In this document: one piece after another, positions 1-6,569 of the stretch | Position numbering within the stretch: position 1 is the stretch's first letter | Layout: each line of letters begins with the position of its first letter | NCBI GenBank assembly: GCA_023228705.1 | Contig: JALOAS010000066.1 | Location: 1-17,490 of the forward strand | Length of the DNA stretch: 17,490 bases | From: Ottowia sp. | GTDB lineage: Bacteria > Pseudomonadota > Gammaproteobacteria > Burkholderiales > Burkholderiaceae_C | Reading direction: 5' to 3' | The notes under the pieces: model-generated | The model's input: the letters and a program-made list of their open reading frames with translations, nothing else | Databases searched by the model: none | Told to the model about the DNA's origin: nothing | Program-made: the position numbers and the translations under genes

Positions 1-280
1 TCCAGGCCACCCTGGACAAACCCGGCGGCGCCACCATCAGATCAAGTCTTTGCAAAGAGACAGTTGCAGCTTGTGGCAACTGCAGCCCTACAATCACGAG
101 CTTCCCGATGCGCGCGCTGGATGCTGATTTTGGCGGTCGAATGCCAACTCGCTGCATGATCTTGCGCACTTTCAATGTTGCATTTGTCGCCAAATATGCA
201 ACGGCAATCAAGATAGAAAATGTTATTTTATTGTGTTGAATATCAAGCGCTTGCGACTTTAGTTTAAAGCAAAACAAACA
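1..280. other. Non-coding leader left of the EamA-type gene
   Basis: No convincing gene is visible here. The first ~150 bases are of ordinary composition; from about 203 to 280 the DNA is clearly AT-rich compared with the rest of the window, as expected for a promoter region. It holds an imperfect dyad (177-202), a perfect 10-bp palindrome CAAGCGCTTG (244-253) and a short inverted repeat CAGTTG/CAACTG (61-66 and 77-82). No clear Shine-Dalgarno sequence precedes the ATG at 281. A 43-codon open frame at 108-239 has no supporting evidence. I cannot tell whether a gene lies just left of the window. Confidence 0.6.
177..202. promoter_or_regulatory. Imperfect inverted repeat, possible operator
   Basis: Left arm GTTGCATTTG (177-186), spacer TCGC, right arm CAAAT-AT-GCAAC (191-202). 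The arms pair over 10 bases with a 2-base bulge. Neither strand has a T-run after it, so it is not a typical intrinsic terminator. It lies ~80 bp upstream of the EamA-type gene at the edge of an AT-rich stretch, which suits a regulator binding site (for example of a LysR- or GntR-type protein). That role is inferred from position only. Confidence 0.35.
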
Positions 281-1144
281 ATGATTTACATCGCCCTGAG
301 CGTGCTGTGCAGCGTCATCGTCTCCGTACTGCTCAAGCTTGCGCCTGCTTGGCAAGTCGATTTGCGCCAAGCCATAGGCGGCGGCTATCTGGTGGCCGGT
401 GCGCTGTGCCTGGTTCTGCTGCACCCCTCCCCCGACCTGGTCGTACGCGAGCCGTTCAGTCCGGCCTGGTTTTTGCTGCTGACGCTGGGCGTGGTGCTGC
501 CGGCGATGTTCCTGGTGCTGGCCACGTCGGTCGAGCTGGTCGGCATCGTGCGTACCGACGCAGCGATGCGGCTATCGCTGATCCTGCCGCTGCTGGCAGC
601 GTTCACGCTGTTTGGTGAGGCGCTGACCGCGCAGAAAGGCATTGGGATCATGGTGGGCCTGGCCGCTATCGCCTGTATCGTGGCGCGTCACGGTGATGCC
701 GTGGCGCGCAGCACGTCTGCGTGGAAATGGCCGCTTGTCGTCTTTGTCGGCATGGGCATCATCGACATCATGTTCAAGCTCGTGGCGCAGGAATCCGGCG
801 TGCCCTTTGCCGATATCCTGTTTGCCAGTTTCTCGATTGCTTTCGTTCTTTCGGTGCTGTATTTGGCTTGGTGTTACCGGCGCGATCGCGCGCAGTGGCG
901 CTGGCGGCATGCCGGCGGCGCACTGCTGATCGGCGGCTTCAACTTTGGCAACATCGTCTTCTACATCATGGCGCACCGTGCGCTGGCGGAAGACCCGGCG
1001 CTGGTGTTTTCCGCGATGAACATTGGCGTGATCGTGCTGGCGACGCTGGTGGGCATGGGTCTGTTCCGCGAGCGTCTGTCGCGCCTCAACAGCCTGGGTC
1101 TGTTGCTGGCAGTGGGCGCGATTGCTGTGCTGGCCAGCGCCTGA
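281..1144 (+). CDS. DMT superfamily (EamA-like) transporter
   Basis: A 287-residue, very hydrophobic protein with about nine or ten predicted membrane segments in two halves (roughly residues 1-135 and 148-286), the layout of drug/metabolite transporter proteins built from two EamA-type repeats. The end of the second half, with NIGVIVLATLVGMGLFRERL and then a last helix, resembles the family motif where a Glu-Arg pair follows the penultimate helix. Such proteins usually export small metabolites or amino acids across the inner membrane; no substrate can be assigned. It is the only rightward gene and converges on the SDR gene with 21 bp between stop codons. The start at 281 has no clear ribosome binding site, but the first residues already form the first helix, so a later start would truncate it. 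Confidence 0.75.
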   Translation: MIYIALSVLCSVIVSVLLKLAPAWQVDLRQAIGGGYLVAGALCLVLLHPSPDLVVREPFSPAWFLLLTLGVVLPAMFLVLATSVELVGIVRTDAAMRLSLILPLLAAFTLFGEALTAQKGIGIMVGLAAIACIVARHGDAVARSTSAWKWPLVVFVGMGIIDIMFKLVAQESGVPFADILFASFSIAFVLSVLYLAWCYRRDRAQWRWRHAGGALLIGGFNFGNIVFYIMAHRALAEDPALVFSAMNIGVIVLATLVGMGLFRERLSRLNSLGLLLAVGAIAVLASA

Positions 1145-1165
1145 GGTGGCGCGGCGTGGGGCGGG

Positions 1166-2077
1166 TCAGCCTTCGCGCAGTTGCTTGCGCAGCCGGGCGC
1201 CCACTTCCGGCGCTTGGGCAAAGGGGTCGATGGGGTTTTTGAGTTCGACCATGGCCTGCATGCGGCTGCTGATGTTGCCCAGCGCGCGCGGGCTCTCGTG
1301 GCTGAAGACGTAGAAGCGGTCTTGCTCAACTGCCGCAAACACCTTCTGCGCCACCTCTTGCGCGCTGACCTTGCCGTGGCTCACGGCCTGTTCCAGCATG
1401 GCCTGGCTGATTTGTTGCGCCCTGGTCGGTTTTTGTACCGCTACGGCCTGCGGCCGGTTGCGCGCGCTGTCCATGATGTTGGTGGGCACGAAATACGGGC
1501 ACAGCAGGCTGGCGCCAACCTGGTCGGTCACCAGCTTCAGGTCGTGGTACAGCGTCTCGGTCAGGTTGACGACGGCCGCCTTGGCCGTGTTGTAGATGCC
1601 CATGTTGGGCGCCGCCACCAGCCCGGCCATGCTGGCCGTGTTGACGACGTGGCCGCGCCAGGCCGGATCGGCCTGGGCAGCCTGCAGCATCACGGGAACG
1701 AACAGGCGCACGCCATGGATGACGCCCCACAGGTTCACGCCCAGCACCCAGTCCCATTCGGCCACCGAGTTTTCCCACACCAGGCCACCGCTGCCGACGC
1801 CGGCGTTGTTGAAGACCAGGTGCGGCGCGCCAAAGCGCTGCTGGACAGCGGTGGCCAGCACCTCCATCTGCCCGCCGCTGGCAACGTCAACCACCCTGGC
1901 CATGACCGCGACGCCCGCGCCCGCCAGCTCGGCCCGCGCCCGTTCCAGCGCATCTTCCTGTACGTCGACCAGCACCAGGCTCATGCCACGCGCGGCGGCA
2001 ATGCGCGCGCAGGCCAGCCCAAAGCCCGAAGCGGCGCCGGTGATGACTGCGGTCTTGTCCCTGAAATCTTCAATCAT
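1166..2077 (-). CDS. SDR family NAD(P)-dependent oxidoreductase
   Basis: A 303-residue classical short-chain dehydrogenase/reductase. The dinucleotide-binding motif TGAASGFG is at residues 13-20, the structural motif NNAG at 90-93, and the catalytic Ser149, Tyr162 and Lys166 (YNTAK) are in place. The Rossmann part ends near residue 195; the remaining ~100 residues make it longer than the usual 250, as in SDRs with an extended, substrate-binding C-terminus. It should oxidise or reduce an alcohol/ketone with NAD(H) or NADP(H); the substrate is unknown. It is the last gene of the leftward cluster, 63 bp after the PaaI-type thioesterase gene, and likely cotranscribed with it. The ATG at 2077 puts TGAASGFG at the normal distance from the N-terminus; its ribosome binding site is weak. 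Confidence 0.88.
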   Translation of the reverse strand: MIEDFRDKTAVITGAASGFGLACARIAAARGMSLVLVDVQEDALERARAELAGAGVAVMARVVDVASGGQMEVLATAVQQRFGAPHLVFNNAGVGSGGLVWENSVAEWDWVLGVNLWGVIHGVRLFVPVMLQAAQADPAWRGHVVNTASMAGLVAAPNMGIYNTAKAAVVNLTETLYHDLKLVTDQVGASLLCPYFVPTNIMDSARNRPQAVAVQKPTRAQQISQAMLEQAVSHGKVSAQEVAQKVFAAVEQDRFYVFSHESPRALGNISSRMQAMVELKNPIDPFAQAPEVGARLRKQLREG

Positions 2078-2140
2078 GGTTCAATTTTCCATTCAGATGA
2101 AATGGCGCGGTCCGGGCGGCAAGCAGGGTCAACGGCGCAT

Positions 2141-2572
2141 TCAACCGACCCTCGCGATGGTGCCCTGCGCGACCGCAACGAGCTTTTCATCCTCGTTGTC
2201 GACGGCATAGACGCGGCATTCGCAGACGGCCTGGCGCTTGCTGGCAGACAGGATCGTGGCGCGCGCAACCAGTTGCTGGCCGGTGGCGGGACGCAGGTAG
2301 TTGATCTTGTACTCGGAGGTAACCACGTTGCCGAGAACGGAGCCACCCACGTAGGCCAAACCATTGTCAGCCAGGTAGCTGATCACACCCCCATGCGCAA
2401 AGCCATGCTGCTGCCTGAGCCTGTCGTCAAGCGCAAGCGTCAGCACCGCACGGCCAGGCTCCAGTTGCTGCAGCCGCGTGCCCAGCAATACGCTGAACGG
2501 CTGCTGTGCCAGCACGCGTCGTCCGAACGCGAGCAAGTCACCCGCAGCGGGCAACTCGAGGCTCTCAGTCAC
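2141..2572 (-). CDS. PaaI-family hotdog thioesterase
   Basis: A 143-residue protein of the PaaI/hotdog thioesterase family, which hydrolyses acyl-CoA esters to the free acid and CoA. The family motif is intact: HGFAHGGVISYLAD at residues 56-69, with HGG at 60-62 for the oxyanion hole and Asp69 in the following helix in the place of the catalytic acid. The C-terminal strands (EYKINYLRPATGQQLVARA) are typical. The start is a GTG at 2572 with only a weak ribosome binding site; no in-frame ATG fits the expected N-terminus better. It sits 27 bp after the AidB-type gene and is likely in the same transcript, where it could release CoA from stalled intermediates. It is the only intact thioesterase in the window; a second one at 5360-5727 is broken. 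Confidence 0.85.
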   Translation of the reverse strand: MTESLELPAAGDLLAFGRRVLAQQPFSVLLGTRLQQLEPGRAVLTLALDDRLRQQHGFAHGGVISYLADNGLAYVGGSVLGNVVTSEYKINYLRPATGQQLVARATILSASKRQAVCECRVYAVDNEDEKLVAVAQGTIARVG

Positions 2573-2599
2573 GGCGCAGGATCCCGTCCACGGACGTAC

Positions 2600-4246
2600 T
2601 CACCCCGGCATGGCGCGCGCCACAATGGCGTCCAGGTCGGCGCCCTCGCCCAGCGTGCCAAATGTCTGTCCCCAGTCACCGCCCAAGCGCGAGTTACAGA
2701 AAGCTTCCGTCACGAACGAAGGCGCCGTTTGCGCCAGCAACGCGCCCTGCACCACCAGCGCCACGTCCTGCGCCAACCGCCTTGCCTGTGTTTCCGTTGC
2801 CAGCGTGGCGATGCGGTCGGGCAGCGCATGGGCTGCGCGGTCCAGTGCAGCGTTGACGCCGCGTGCCGGCGCCAGCTCATTCTGCAAGGCCGAGACCACA
2901 TCGCCGGAGCGCAGCGCGCGCAGCAGGTCGATGGCCATGATGTTGCCGGCGCCTTCCCAGATGGAGTTGACCGGCATCTGGCGATAGACGCGGGCCATGA
3001 CACCGTGCCCCTGCTCCTCTATATAGCCGTTGCCGCCCTGGCACTCCATGGCCTCCTGGCCGAACGCGCTGCCGCGCTTGCAGATCCAGAACTTGGAAAT
3101 GGGCGTGAGCACGCGCGCGAGCAGGCGCTCACCCTCCCGCCCCTGGTGCTCGTACGCGCGGGCCAGGCGCAGCGCCAGCGCGGTGGCTGCTTCGCTCTCC
3201 AACGCCAGGTCGGCGAGCACGTTTTTCATCAAGGGCTGCTCGATGAGGAACTTGCCAAAGGCCTTGCGCTGGCGGACGTGGTCCAGTGCCCGGCTCAGCG
3301 CCTGATGCATGAGGCCGCTGGTGCCCAGCGCACAGTCCAGCCGTGTACGCGTTCCCATTTCCAGGATTTGTGCCACGCCGCGACCCGGCTCGCCGACGCG
3401 CCACGCCAGCGCGTCCCGGAATTCCACCTCGGAGCTGGCGTTGGCCCGGTCGCCCAGCTTGTCCTTCAGGCGCATGATCGCCAAGTCGTTGCGCGTGCCG
3501 TCCGGCAGCACGCGTGGCAGGAAAAAGCAGGTCAGGCCCGCGCCGTGCAGCTGCGCCAGCACCAGGAACGAGTCGCTCATCGGCGCCGAGAAAAACCACT
3601 TGTGTCCGGTGATGCGGTAGCGCTCGCCCCAGTCGTCGCGGCCGTCCGGGACGGCCTGCGTGGTATTGGCGCGCACGTCCGAGCCGCCCTGCTTCTCGGT
3701 CATTCCCATGCCCATGGTCACGCCGGGCTTGTCGCGATAATAAGCAAGCGCCGGATCGTACTTGCGGCTGATGAGCTTGGGACCCCACTGGCCATAGATC
3801 ACGGCGTTTTCGCGCAGTGCTGGCGTGGCCGCGTACGTCATCGATATGGGGCACAGCACCGAAGGCTCCAGCTCGGTGAAAATCATGAAACCCGCCGCCC
3901 GTCGAACATGCGGGGATGGTCCATCGCCACCCCAGGGTGTCCCGTGCAGGCCGGCCTGGACCGCGGCCGACATGAGGACGTGGTAGCTGGGATGAAACTC
4001 GACTTCGTCCATGCGGTGGCCGTACGGGTCGTGCGTCTGCAGCACCGGCGCGTGCAGGTTGGCCAGACGTGCGTGCTCCTGCATGCGCGCGGAGCCGGCC
4101 AGTGCGCCCAACTCGTGCAGTGCGGTCGTGTCAAGCTCGGGCGCATTGAACTTCAGGGCATCAAGCAGCGCCGCATGGCTCTGCAGGACGTTGTAATCTT
4201 GCAGCGGCCCGGGCTGGTTGAAGACTTCGTGCGTTGCCGTTGCCAT
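2600..4246 (-). CDS. aidB: AidB-family acyl-CoA dehydrogenase
   Basis: A 548-residue flavoprotein of the acyl-CoA dehydrogenase superfamily that matches the AidB branch closely: THEVFNQP at residues 5-12, GMGMTEKQGGSDVRANTT at 179-196, HKWFFSAPMSD at 215-225, and MPVNSIWEGAGN at 424-435. The length matches E. coli AidB (541). Glu431, in the place of the catalytic base of the superfamily, is kept. E. coli AidB is an alkylation-response, DNA-binding flavoprotein with weak isovaleryl-CoA dehydrogenase activity. Here the context is acyl-CoA catabolism, so a genuine dehydrogenase role is plausible. A good ribosome binding site (GGAGG, 6 bases before ATG 4246) supports the start. Upstream is the MDR reductase gene (29-bp gap) and downstream the thioesterase gene (27 bp), suggesting one operon. 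The symbol names the family, not a proven function. Confidence 0.88.
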   Translation of the reverse strand: MATATHEVFNQPGPLQDYNVLQSHAALLDALKFNAPELDTTALHELGALAGSARMQEHARLANLHAPVLQTHDPYGHRMDEVEFHPSYHVLMSAAVQAGLHGTPWGGDGPSPHVRRAAGFMIFTELEPSVLCPISMTYAATPALRENAVIYGQWGPKLISRKYDPALAYYRDKPGVTMGMGMTEKQGGSDVRANTTQAVPDGRDDWGERYRITGHKWFFSAPMSDSFLVLAQLHGAGLTCFFLPRVLPDGTRNDLAIMRLKDKLGDRANASSEVEFRDALAWRVGEPGRGVAQILEMGTRTRLDCALGTSGLMHQALSRALDHVRQRKAFGKFLIEQPLMKNVLADLALESEAATALALRLARAYEHQGREGERLLARVLTPISKFWICKRGSAFGQEAMECQGGNGYIEEQGHGVMARVYRQMPVNSIWEGAGNIMAIDLLRALRSGDVVSALQNELAPARGVNAALDRAAHALPDRIATLATETQARRLAQDVALVVQGALLAQTAPSFVTEAFCNSRLGGDWGQTFGTLGEGADLDAIVARAMPG

Positions 4247-4275
4247 GATTGCCTCCGGTTTACTGGCCAGCTCGC

Positions 4276-5292
4276 TCAGATCAGCTTGACCAGCTGCTTG
4301 CCAAAATTCCTGCTCTTGAGCAGCCCCAGCAGCGCCTCGGGCGCCGACGCGATGCCCTCGGAGATACTCTCCCTTGGCCGCAGTTTGCCAGAGACCACCA
4401 GCCCTGTCAGCTCAGCCAGCGCCTTGGGCCACAGGTCCATGTGTTCGCTCACGATGAAGCCCTGCAGCTTGACGCGGTTGGTGAGCAGCAGTGCCGGATA
4501 GGCCATGGGCAGTGGCTGGCCGTCGTAACCGGCAATCATGCCGCACAGCACGATTCGGGAGTGCGCGTTGAGGCGCAGCATGATGGCGTCCAAGATGTAG
4601 CCGCCCACGTTTTCAAAGTGGCCATCGATGCGGTCGGGGCAGGCTTGCTTGAGCGCGGCGTTCATGCTGGCCACGTCGCCGTGCGCCTTGTAGTCCACGC
4701 AGGCATCGTAGCCCAGCTCCTCGGTCGCATAGCTGCATTTTTCCGGACCGCCGGCCACGCCCACGACGCGGCAGTCGCGTGCCTTGGCCAGCGCGGCAAA
4801 GGTGCTTCCGACGGCGCCTGTGGCGGCGGTTGCCGTCACGGTCTCGCCTGCCTTGGGCTGGATGATTTGCGTGAGGCCATACCAGGCGGTGACCCCGGGC
4901 ATGCCGACGGCGCCCAGGTAATAGGACAGCGGCACCTGGCTGTCGTCGACCTTGCGCAGCACGCCGGGTTGCTTGGGATCGACCACGCTGTATTCCTGCC
5001 AGCCACCCATGCCCACCACCTTGTCGCCTGCACGATAGGCGTCGTTGCGGCTTTCGATCACCTCGCCCACCGTGCCACCCTGGAACACCTCGCCCACAGG
5101 CTGCGGCGCGGCATAGCTGCGCGAATCGTTCATCCGGCCCCGCATGTAGGGATCCACGCTCAGGTAATGGTGGCGCACCAGCACCTGGCCGTCTTGCAGC
5201 GCAGGTGTTTCGCTGCTTACGAGCTTGAAGTTGTCCGGCTTGGCCTGGCCCTCGGGGCGGCTCGCCAGCAAGACCTGTCTGTTGGTTGGCAT
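4276..5292 (-). CDS. MDR-type NADP-dependent oxidoreductase (CurA/leukotriene B4 dehydrogenase-like)
   Basis: A 338-residue zinc-independent medium-chain dehydrogenase/reductase of the CurA / prostaglandin reductase / LTB4 12-hydroxydehydrogenase group. The family hallmark SVDPYMRGRMND is at residues 45-56, the cofactor-binding turn ATGAVG at 157-162, and the tail (residues 280-338) has the usual LQGFIVSEH and FGKQLVKL elements. These enzymes reduce activated C=C bonds of enones with NADPH. I start it at 5292 because MPTNRQVLLASRPEG is the normal N-terminus and an AGGAG motif lies about 7 bases upstream; the open frame runs further up to 5427, but that part is not family-like. It lies 67 bp after the broken thioesterase gene, with a hairpin in between. 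It could saturate a double bond in the degraded compound; the substrate is unknown. Confidence 0.87.
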   Translation of the reverse strand: MPTNRQVLLASRPEGQAKPDNFKLVSSETPALQDGQVLVRHHYLSVDPYMRGRMNDSRSYAAPQPVGEVFQGGTVGEVIESRNDAYRAGDKVVGMGGWQEYSVVDPKQPGVLRKVDDSQVPLSYYLGAVGMPGVTAWYGLTQIIQPKAGETVTATAATGAVGSTFAALAKARDCRVVGVAGGPEKCSYATEELGYDACVDYKAHGDVASMNAALKQACPDRIDGHFENVGGYILDAIMLRLNAHSRIVLCGMIAGYDGQPLPMAYPALLLTNRVKLQGFIVSEHMDLWPKALAELTGLVVSGKLRPRESISEGIASAPEALLGLLKSRNFGKQLVKLI

Positions 5293-5313
5293 ATGGTGAT
5301 CTCCTGTTTGGTC

Positions 5314-5330
5314 AGCTCCCTGCGGGAGCT
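5314..5330 (-). repeat. Short perfect hairpin upstream of the MDR reductase gene
   Basis: AGCTCCC (5314-5320), triloop TGC, GGGAGCT (5324-5330): a perfect 7-bp stem 22 bases upstream of the reductase start codon and about 10 bases before its ribosome binding site. There is no U-tract, so it is not a normal terminator. It may be an RNA processing or stability element between the two cistrons, or chance. Confidence 0.4.
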
Positions 5331-5359
5331 TGCTCATGGGATGCACGGCTTCGGGCCAC

Positions 5360-5727
5360 TTACTTGAACGTGCCCGTCGCGTGCGCGCTGAATTCGCCAT
5401 CGGCGTCAAGGATACGCGCCTCCACAAAGGCCATCTTGCGCGTGCGCCGCAGCAGCTTGCCGCGGCCGACCAGGGTTTGGCCGGGCACCAGCTTGATGGC
5501 GCGCATGAAGCTGGTCTTCATTTCTATGGTCACGGCGCCCTGCCCGGCGTCATCTGCCGACATGGCGGCGGCAGCCATGCTGATGTCCAGCAGCGTCATG
5601 AGGCGCCCAGCGAATTGCCGTGCGTGAGCGCCGGCGTGTAATGCAGCTCCGAGCTGCCGTCGCCGTAGTGCACGATATTCACGCCCAGTTCGCGCGCAAA
5701 CGGGATGGCGGAAACGTCAAGCGCCAC
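5360..5727 (-). pseudogene. Frameshifted PaaI-type thioesterase
   Basis: Two adjacent frames together spell one hotdog thioesterase. The first, from a GTG at 5727, reads 43 residues (IPFARELGVNIVHYGDGSSE, then HGNSLG) and stops at 5596. The second opens with ATG at 5599, reads 79 residues (MTLLDISMAAAAM ... HATGTFK) and stops at 5360. In intact relatives the NSLG segment is followed by a few residues with HGG and then MTLLD. Here those residues, including HGG, are missing and the frame shifts, which fits a small deletion of non-multiple-of-three length. The stop of part one and the ATG of part two overlap as ATGA, so reinitiation is conceivable, but loss of HGG argues against a working enzyme. 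The start lies 5 bp after the upstream SDR stop, so it was part of the operon. A sequencing error could explain a frameshift but not easily the missing motif. Confidence 0.75.
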
Positions 5728-5732
5728 GGTGT

Positions 5733-6527
5733 TCAGGCTGCACCCAGCACCACGCTGACGCCGCCATCGACGGCCAGCCACTGGCCGGTGATGTGCTTGC
5801 CAGCGTCGCTGGCGTACAGAACGGCCAGCCCCTTCAGGTCTTCGTCGTCGCCCAGGCGGCCCAGCGGCGCAGCTGCAGTCATCTTCTCTTCGCCCAGCTG
5901 GGCGATCAGCCCGTCGGCCATCTTGGTGTGGAAAAAGCCGGGGCAGATGGCGTTGACGGTAATGCCGTAGCGCCCCCATTCGGCCGCCAATGTCCTCGTG
6001 AAGCCGATGACGGCGGTCTTGGATGTGTTGTACGCCAATGTCTTCATGTCCGGCGGGTTGCCGTTGAGGCCGGCGATAGACGCGACGTTGATGATGCGTC
6101 CGGTGTTGTTGGGAATCATGTAGCCGTTGGCCACCTGCTGGCTCAGGACAAAGTAGCCGCGTACGTTCAGGTTCATCACCTTGTCCCAGGCGGCCATGGG
6201 GTGTTCTTCGGCCGGTGCGCCCCAGGTGGCGCCGGCGTTGTTGACCAGGATGTCTATGGCGCCCATGCGTTCCAGCGTCTCGTCGGCCAGGCGGCGCGTC
6301 TCTTCCTCGACGGCGCAGTTGGCTGCGATCCAGCGCGCGTCTATCCCCGCGTCTTGCAGCTGGGCCGTGGCTTGCTCCAGCGTCTCGGCCTTGCGCGAGC
6401 TGATCATGATCCGGGCGCCGGCCTCACCAAGCGCCTGCGCGATTTGCAGCCCCAGGCCGCGCGAGCCACCGGTGACCAGCGCGGTTTTTCCGGTCAGGTC
6501 AAAGAGTTCCCGTACGTTGCGTGTCAT
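5733..6527 (-). CDS. SDR family oxidoreductase (3-oxoacyl reductase-like)
   Basis: A 264-residue classical SDR with all key elements: TGGSRGLG at residues 19-26, NNAG at 96-99, Ser150, Tyr166 and Lys170 (YNTSK), and the C-terminal TGQWLAVDGG motif. Length and motifs fit the FabG / gluconate 5-dehydrogenase-like group. The TGGSRGLG motif with Ser-Arg often goes with NADP(H) preference, but this cannot be settled here. It probably interconverts a hydroxyl and a keto group on an intermediate. It lies 42 bp after the 609-residue acyl-CoA dehydrogenase gene and 5 bp before the broken thioesterase. A GGAG motif lies about 12 bases upstream of ATG 6527, further than ideal. The residues before the Rossmann strand match the usual N-terminus of this group, supporting the start. 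Confidence 0.88.
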   Translation of the reverse strand: MTRNVRELFDLTGKTALVTGGSRGLGLQIAQALGEAGARIMISSRKAETLEQATAQLQDAGIDARWIAANCAVEEETRRLADETLERMGAIDILVNNAGATWGAPAEEHPMAAWDKVMNLNVRGYFVLSQQVANGYMIPNNTGRIINVASIAGLNGNPPDMKTLAYNTSKTAVIGFTRTLAAEWGRYGITVNAICPGFFHTKMADGLIAQLGEEKMTAAAPLGRLGDDEDLKGLAVLYASDAGKHITGQWLAVDGGVSVVLGAA

Positions 6528-6569
6528 GAAAACACCGTTCTCCAGAGTTGATATGTGCGCGTGCGCTGC

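Noticed and set aside
108..239. 43-codon open frame upstream of the EamA-type gene
   Set aside because: No ribosome binding site, no recognisable domain, and it runs through the dyad and AT-rich leader; better explained as non-coding.
1181..4501. Very long + strand open frame (1106 codons), antisense to several genes
   Set aside because: It covers three different recognisable minus-strand genes and their gaps; its product is His/Arg/Gln-rich with no family features. Long antisense frames are expected in GC-rich DNA with strong third-position bias.
5596..5979. Minus-strand open frame of 127 codons overlapping the SDR gene as a separate gene
   Set aside because: Its upper part is an out-of-frame shadow of the SDR; only its last 43 codons look genuine, as the first half of the broken thioesterase.
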